DNA of 10,422 nucleotides from Bacteroidota bacterium (GTDB lineage: Bacteria > Bacteroidota > Bacteroidia > Bacteroidales > CG2-30-32-10): NCBI GenBank assembly GCA_013334735.1, contig JAAXXA010000056.1, positions 1-10,422 of the forward strand. Direction: 5' to 3'. Of the stretch, positions 7,309 through 10,422 are shown in pieces. How positions within the stretch are numbered: the first letter of the stretch is position 1; each line of letters opens with the position of its first letter. Under the pieces are notes generated by a model. That model had not been told where the DNA came from and searched no databases. It saw nothing but the letters and a program-made list of their open reading frames with translations. The position numbers were made by a program, and so were the translations under genes.

Positions 7309-7378
7309 TATCCAAAACTCAATATCGAATGATGAAGTAAGACTTCGTTATTGAAAATTCGATATTATTTATTGGATA
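7309..7378. repeat. 70-bp nested palindrome between dehydrogenase and thiolase genes
   Basis: Three inverted pairs share one centre. TATCCAA (7309-7315) pairs with TTGGATA (7372-7378). AATATCGAAT (7321-7330) pairs with ATTCGATATT (7357-7366). GAAGT (7334-7338) pairs with ACTTC (7342-7346) around AAG. The unpaired stretches between the outer and middle stems are both five bases, so the symmetry is good. It fills most of the 133-base gap and would be transcribed as a hairpin if the two genes share an mRNA. A role in mRNA processing, stability or partial termination is possible; no U-tract supports full termination. It may equally be a dispersed palindromic repeat. Confidence 0.65.
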
Positions 7379-7394
7379 ATAGTACAAGCTCATA

Positions 7395-8732
7395 TTAGTT
7401 CAAGTAATCGTTAATTGGGCCATAAGCATGGAAAAATCCTGTGAGTAATACTGTATTCACATCTTTTTCATTGTAAGCTACTTTATCCGAAACTAATTTT
7501 AAACCTATGTTCTTTGAACGTTTTGCATATTCTTTTGCAAGTTCAGCGCCCAATGTTTTCATTGAATTTAGTTCTTTAAAGTAGTTTCTGAAAATTACTT
7601 CTTTGTTTGGATTTCCAACAACAGCTTTCCATGGTAAAATTGATTTTGGTAAATCACCAAGTTTTGCATCACATTTTGCGGCATATTCTGTAATAGCAAT
7701 GTATTGTTTTTTATCCGGATCGTAAATAGCAACAGGCTTTCCTTTTTCATATTTTAAAAATCCGTCTTTTTGTGAGCCATCGTGATTTTGTCCGCCTCTT
7801 ACTCCTAATTCCATAAATTTATCCAACAGAGGGCTATGAATTTCTTCGTCTTTTACGTAAGGATTCATAACTTTCATAATATATTGGCATACATCAACGC
7901 CTACATAATCAATTAACTGGAAAATACCCATAGGACGGATAAGATAATCCTGAGTAATTTTATTTATAATGTAAACAGCTTCGATAAAGGACATTTCTTT
8001 GGTAAGTTTTTGAGCTTCACTCATACCATGGAGCGCATCACGCATAAAATGTCCATTGCCTATAAATCCTGCAAAATCGTAAGAAGGTACTTCCGTTTTT
8101 CGAAGATTTTTTATAAATTGTTTGGCAAATTCAACAATTTCAGGTTTAGTGTTATCAGATTTTATTACTTCAACAAGTTTTTGAACAGCAGGAGGATTAT
8201 AAAAATGTACGCCAAGAATCCTTCCTTCCAATTTAGCTTCTTTATCTAAATGCGCGATAGGGATCGAAGACGTATTAGTCAGGAACCACGGTTTGTTTTT
8301 ATTGTTTTGATTGATCTGCGAAAACATTTTAATTTTTAATTCAGGATTCTCGCTGGCGGCTTCAAATATAATATTCGATTCATAAGCCGATTCTATTGTA
8401 GTAACCGGACGAATGATACTCATTACATCCATCACATACTGATTAATGATTTCGCTGTTATCAATCAAATCGCGATGTTCAGCATATACTTTGCGAAGCG
8501 CAACAACTTTTTTTTCGGCAGCTTTTAATATTTGTGTTTGCATATACTTCATAAGTCCGCTTAAAGCAGTTTGAGAAATGTCGAGCGCATAAAGAATGAA
8601 TTGCTTCCCTTTATTTTCGGGTTTCATACTCAGATCTGCCATTTCAATAGCGGTGAGCAGAAGGATGCCACTACCCATTTTGCCGGCGGCTCCCAATACT
8701 GTAACATTTTCAAGTTTTTCTGTATAGTTCAT
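7395..8732 (-). CDS. 3-hydroxyacyl-CoA dehydrogenase, long single-copy form
   Basis: This protein oxidises 3-hydroxyacyl-CoA to 3-ketoacyl-CoA with NAD+, or the reverse. The Rossmann domain begins with VTVLGAAGKMGSGI (10-23), a variant of GxGxMGxGI. EAASENPELK is at 124-133, NTSSIPIAHL (153-162) holds the catalytic serine, and GVHFYNPPAVQKLVEVI (174-190) holds H176 and E188, matching the His-Glu dyad of the human enzyme. N226 in FIGNGHF matches the conserved asparagine, although the usual following Arg is Gly. The C-terminal dimer domain runs to about 330 (DYVGVD 275-280; KDGFLKYEKGKP 322-333). At 445 residues it exceeds the roughly 280-320 of simple enzymes; about 110 C-terminal residues are extra and unassigned. 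There is no fused hydratase domain; that activity is the separate upstream gene. The ATG lies 10 residues before the first Rossmann strand. A candidate promoter lies at 8810-8817. Confidence 0.87.
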   Translation of the reverse strand: MNYTEKLENVTVLGAAGKMGSGILLLTAIEMADLSMKPENKGKQFILYALDISQTALSGLMKYMQTQILKAAEKKVVALRKVYAEHRDLIDNSEIINQYVMDVMSIIRPVTTIESAYESNIIFEAASENPELKIKMFSQINQNNKNKPWFLTNTSSIPIAHLDKEAKLEGRILGVHFYNPPAVQKLVEVIKSDNTKPEIVEFAKQFIKNLRKTEVPSYDFAGFIGNGHFMRDALHGMSEAQKLTKEMSFIEAVYIINKITQDYLIRPMGIFQLIDYVGVDVCQYIMKVMNPYVKDEEIHSPLLDKFMELGVRGGQNHDGSQKDGFLKYEKGKPVAIYDPDKKQYIAITEYAAKCDAKLGDLPKSILPWKAVVGNPNKEVIFRNYFKELNSMKTLGAELAKEYAKRSKNIGLKLVSDKVAYNEKDVNTVLLTGFFHAYGPINDYLN

Positions 8733-8765
8733 AAATGTGTTATTTTTAATTACTGTTTAAATTTA

Positions 8766-8798
8766 ATTACGAATTACGAATTAAAAATTACGTAATTT
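8766..8798. repeat. Heptamer direct repeat and 14-bp perfect palindrome upstream of the dehydrogenase gene
   Basis: AATTACG occurs twice in tandem followed by AATT (8766-8783). AAATTACGTAATTT at 8785-8798 is a perfect 14-bp palindrome built on the same ATTACG core. The site lies between the candidate -7 element at 8810-8817 and the dehydrogenase ATG at 8732, so it would fall in the leader and could bind a dimeric regulator. It could equally be low-complexity AT repeat of no function. Confidence 0.5.
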
Positions 8799-8809
8799 CG
8801 TATTATCGG

Positions 8810-8817
8810 CAAATGTA
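8810..8817 (-). promoter_or_regulatory. Candidate Bacteroidota -7 promoter element for the dehydrogenase gene
   Basis: The minus strand reads TACATTTG, an exact match to the Bacteroidota -7 consensus TAnnTTTG. It would give a leader of about 70 bases before the ATG at 8732. I found no good -33 TTTG at the expected spacing; the nearest TTG is only 9 bases upstream. In AT-rich DNA one such match can arise by chance. Confidence 0.35.
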
Positions 8818-8882
8818 TAATGTTTACAATTGCTTTTTTTATTCACTTGTGCCAAGGTTGCCAACTGCCAATTGTTGACTGC

Positions 8883-8906
8883 CTTATGCCTTGTCAACTT
8901 ATGCCT
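8883..8906 (-). repeat. 24-bp dispersed repeat, inverted copy
   Basis: These 24 bases are the exact reverse complement of 9861-9884. The match covers one and two-thirds units of the 14-bp array found there (ACAAGGCATAAGTT). Degenerate repeat-like sequence extends to about 8850 (GCCAAGG, GCCAACTGCC). It lies 70 bases downstream of the enoyl-CoA hydratase stop, so the two copies flank that gene in opposite orientation. Confidence 0.8.
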
Positions 8907-8951
8907 ATATTTATTGTGTTTACTAATGCGATTTTTATTTAAATTAATTTT

Positions 8952-8967
8952 AATCTGTGAATCTGTG
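8952..8967. repeat. Tandem octamer AATCTGTG x2
   Basis: AATCTGTG occurs at 8952-8959 and again at 8960-8967, ten bases past the enoyl-CoA hydratase stop codon. It is short and no function is evident. It adds to the cluster of tandem repeats in this 244-base gap. Confidence 0.5.
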
Positions 8968-8976
8968 GTTATTATT

Positions 8977-9747
8977 TTACCAATTCGGTTTCCTTTTTTC
9001 CAGAAAAGCTTTCATTCCCTCTCCTGATTCACCATTGCCAAAAAGATTTCCAAATTCTTCTGCTTCAATATTACATGCTGCATTAAAATCTGTCAACATT
9101 CCTTTGCGTGTAACTGCTTTTACTTTTTTTACAGCTATAACGCCTTTTGATGAAATTTTGGTTGCTAATGCTATAGCTTCATTCATTAACTGATCCGGCT
9201 CAACTATTTTTTGAACCAAGCCTAAGCGTAACGCTTCATCTGCATTGATCATGTCGCCGGTAAGCAAAAGATAAAGAGCATTTGAAAGCCCTATAAAGCG
9301 TGGAAGTCTTTGTGTGCCGGCATATCCGGGAATAAGTCCCAAATTAACTTCGGGTTGGCCAAATTTTGCGTAAGTACTTGCTATCCTAATATCGCACGAC
9401 ATTGCCAGTTCGCAACCTCCTCCAAGTGCAAAACCATTAATGGCTGCAATTACAGGAAAAGGTAAATTTTCAATTCTACTGAAAGTGTTTTGGCCTTTTT
9501 TAGAAAACTCTAATCCTTGAGATGAATTCATCTCTGACATTTCTGAAATATCAGCTCCTGCAACAAATGCTTTGCCTTCACCGGTTAAAATCATAGCCTT
9601 AATATCATTTCTTTTTTCTAGCTCTGAAAGCATTTCATTCATTTCTGAAAAAAAATTTGAATTAAGTGCATTCATGGCCTGAGGGCGGCTCATTGTAAGA
9701 ACTGCTATACCGTTGTTTGTTTCGAGTTTTAAAATTTCATATAACAT
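8977..9747 (-). CDS. Enoyl-CoA hydratase (crotonase family)
   Basis: This enzyme adds water to trans-2-enoyl-CoA to give 3-hydroxyacyl-CoA. The 256 residues cover the whole crotonase fold. FVAGADISEM (61-70) forms the first part of the oxyanion hole. FALGGGCELAMSCD (106-119) supplies the second oxyanion glycine and E113. GQPEVNLGLIPGYAGTQRLP (130-149) supplies E133. E113 and E133 match the two catalytic glutamates of rat mitochondrial hydratase (E144, E164), so a true hydratase is more likely than an isomerase or decarboxylase branch. The C-terminus FLEKRKPNW is typical of the family. It is the first of three acyl-CoA genes whose transcription order follows the reaction order: hydratase, dehydrogenase, thiolase. 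A -7-like element lies about 27 bases before the ATG. Short-chain crotonyl-CoA is a likely substrate, but this is inference. Confidence 0.92.
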   Translation of the reverse strand: MLYEILKLETNNGIAVLTMSRPQAMNALNSNFFSEMNEMLSELEKRNDIKAMILTGEGKAFVAGADISEMSEMNSSQGLEFSKKGQNTFSRIENLPFPVIAAINGFALGGGCELAMSCDIRIASTYAKFGQPEVNLGLIPGYAGTQRLPRFIGLSNALYLLLTGDMINADEALRLGLVQKIVEPDQLMNEAIALATKISSKGVIAVKKVKAVTRKGMLTDFNAACNIEAEEFGNLFGNGESGEGMKAFLEKRKPNW

Positions 9748-9773
9748 ATTGCGGATATTTTGGTTTTAGATTC

Positions 9774-9781
9774 CAAACTTA
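9774..9781 (-). promoter_or_regulatory. Candidate Bacteroidota -7 promoter element for the enoyl-CoA hydratase gene
   Basis: The minus strand reads TAAGTTTG, an exact fit to TAnnTTTG, and would start transcription about 20 bases before the ATG at 9747. No clear TTTG sits at the normal -33 distance; a TTTG directly abuts the element and a TTG lies 12 bases upstream. With the repeat array further upstream, this would place the start of the three-gene acyl-CoA transcript here. Confidence 0.4.
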
Positions 9782-9850
9782 CAAATTATTTTTCAATTAT
9801 ATAACTAACTGAAATGATGAATGATGATTTTTAGCTTTTTTTATAAGTTA

Positions 9851-9940
9851 ACAAGGCACAAGGCATAAGTTGACAAGGCATAAGTTACAAGCCGTAAGCT
9901 ACAAGCCATAAGCTGCAAGCTGCAATTTACAAGGCATAAG
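9851..9940. repeat. 14-bp (two-heptamer) tandem repeat array
   Basis: Units of consensus ACAAGSCRTAAGYT occur at 9858-9871, 9873-9886, 9887-9900 and 9901-9914. Two heptamer-only units follow (GCAAGCT, GCAATTT; 9915-9928), then a partial unit at 9929-9940. A half unit precedes the array at 9851-9857. The array lies in the 220-base gap between the ABC permease stop and the enoyl-CoA hydratase promoter region. Neighbouring units differ by one to three bases, so it is an old or mosaic array. Units are directly adjacent without unique spacers, which excludes CRISPR. Confidence 0.85.
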
Positions 9941-9967
9941 GGGGTAATTTGAATAACATCAAACATT

Positions 9968-10422
9968 TTACGCTTTTCCGAAATGTAATTTTTTAAAAAG
10001 CCATACCCCCACAGAAAAGTATAGTATCGATAATATTGTAAGCATTATAAGTTCGAATTGAACAACTGTAAAACTTCCCCCTAACGACATAACTTTATTA
10101 AGAGCAATCACTGCATAAGTGGGAGGAAGCATGTCATTCCATGCAAATAAATGCCCGCCAATTTCAAAAATTTCATTTCGGGGCATCGGGAAAATTGAAC
10201 CTGTGAAAAACATAAGAATAAACAAAGGGAAAGTCCCCATACTAAGCACAAATGTTGATGTTTTGGAAAAACTTACAATTATCAAACCTATGCCTATTAC
10301 CGAAATAATTAATAGAAAAATAATCAAAAGCATTGTTGCAAAAGAACCTTCTATCCTAAAGCCAAGCGCCATAGCAGTTGAGAGAGTTAAAATAACAGAA
10401 ATTACAGCAACAATAAATTGAG
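9968..10422 (-). CDS. ABC-2 type transporter permease, C-terminal part (cut by window edge)
   Basis: The reading frame stays open to the right window edge, so this is the last 150 codons of a longer gene and the M at 10372 is internal. The visible part has about four membrane segments: the first 20 residues or so, a long stretch of Leu/Ile/Val/Gly ending at SFSKTSTF, the segment MGTFPLFILMFFTGSIFPMP, and a final one before WLFKKLHFGKA. SKTSTFV, then a hydrophobic segment ending FTGSIFPM, then LPPTYAVIALNKVM, is the arrangement expected at the C-terminal end of ABC-2 permeases (drug, polysaccharide or lipid exporters). The ATPase partner and substrate cannot be judged here. It is on the same strand as the acyl-CoA genes but separated by 220 bases with a repeat array and a candidate promoter, so it is probably a different unit. 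Confidence 0.8.
   Translation of the reverse strand, partial: QFIVAVISVILTLSTAMALGFRIEGSFATMLLIIFLLIISVIGIGLIIVSFSKTSTFVLSMGTFPLFILMFFTGSIFPMPRNEIFEIGGHLFAWNDMLPPTYAVIALNKVMSLGGSFTVVQFELIMLTILSILYFSVGVWLFKKLHFGKA

Noticed and set aside
8571..9193. Plus-strand frames around the dehydrogenase/hydratase gap
   Set aside because: They run through intergenic repeats and antisense of real genes, with low-complexity hydrophobic or Phe/Cys-rich translations; no support as genes.
9851..9940. Possible CRISPR array
   Set aside because: Repeat units are 14 bp and directly adjacent with no unique spacers, and no cas-like gene is nearby.
10119..10421. 100-codon plus-strand frame at the right edge
   Set aside because: It is antisense to the ABC-2 permease, whose membrane segments and family motif support the minus strand.

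Overview
The window looks like chromosomal DNA from a member of the Bacteroidota. It is AT-rich. Two proteins end in type IX secretion (T9SS) sorting domains, a PorT-like outer-membrane barrel is present, Shine-Dalgarno sequences are mostly weak or absent, and two spots fit the Bacteroidota promoter -7 consensus TAnnTTTG. The genus cannot be told. All eight genes I accept lie on the minus strand, so transcription runs from right to left. No tRNA, rRNA or CRISPR array was seen, and no gap between genes exceeds 300 bases.

Layout from the right (upstream) end. (1) The C-terminal 150 codons of an ABC-2 type permease (9968-10422, cut by the window edge). (2) Three fatty-acyl-CoA cycle genes in reaction order: enoyl-CoA hydratase (8977-9747), a long 3-hydroxyacyl-CoA dehydrogenase (7395-8732) and an SCP2-type thiolase (6017-7261). 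They are separated by 133-244 base gaps full of small repeats. (3) A 200-base repeat with 16-bp perfect terminal inverted repeats and flanking TTA (5779-5978), resembling a MITE. It ends three bases before the next start codon. (4) A compact overlapping operon: GT9 glycosyltransferase, outer-membrane barrel and flavin prenyltransferase UbiX (5775 down to 3589). (5) Two tandem paralogous M43 metalloproteases with T9SS sorting domains (1530-3461 and 115-1413). The longer one carries an extra beta-rich domain.

The acyl-CoA genes together could run hydration, dehydrogenation and thiolysis of enoyl-CoAs (beta-oxidation), or the reverse in fermentation. No acyl-CoA dehydrogenase is in view. The GT9/barrel pair points to the cell envelope. 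UbiX makes prenylated FMN for a UbiD-type decarboxylase that is not in the window. The two proteases are probably secreted and attached to the cell surface.

I see no clear new defence or mobile system. The most unusual content is in the gaps: a MITE-like foldback element abutting an operon start, a 14-bp (two heptamers) tandem array, a 24-bp repeat in inverted copies on either side of the enoyl-CoA hydratase gene, a 70-bp nested palindrome, and copies of a TTCGACnnnGCTCAG-type repeat.
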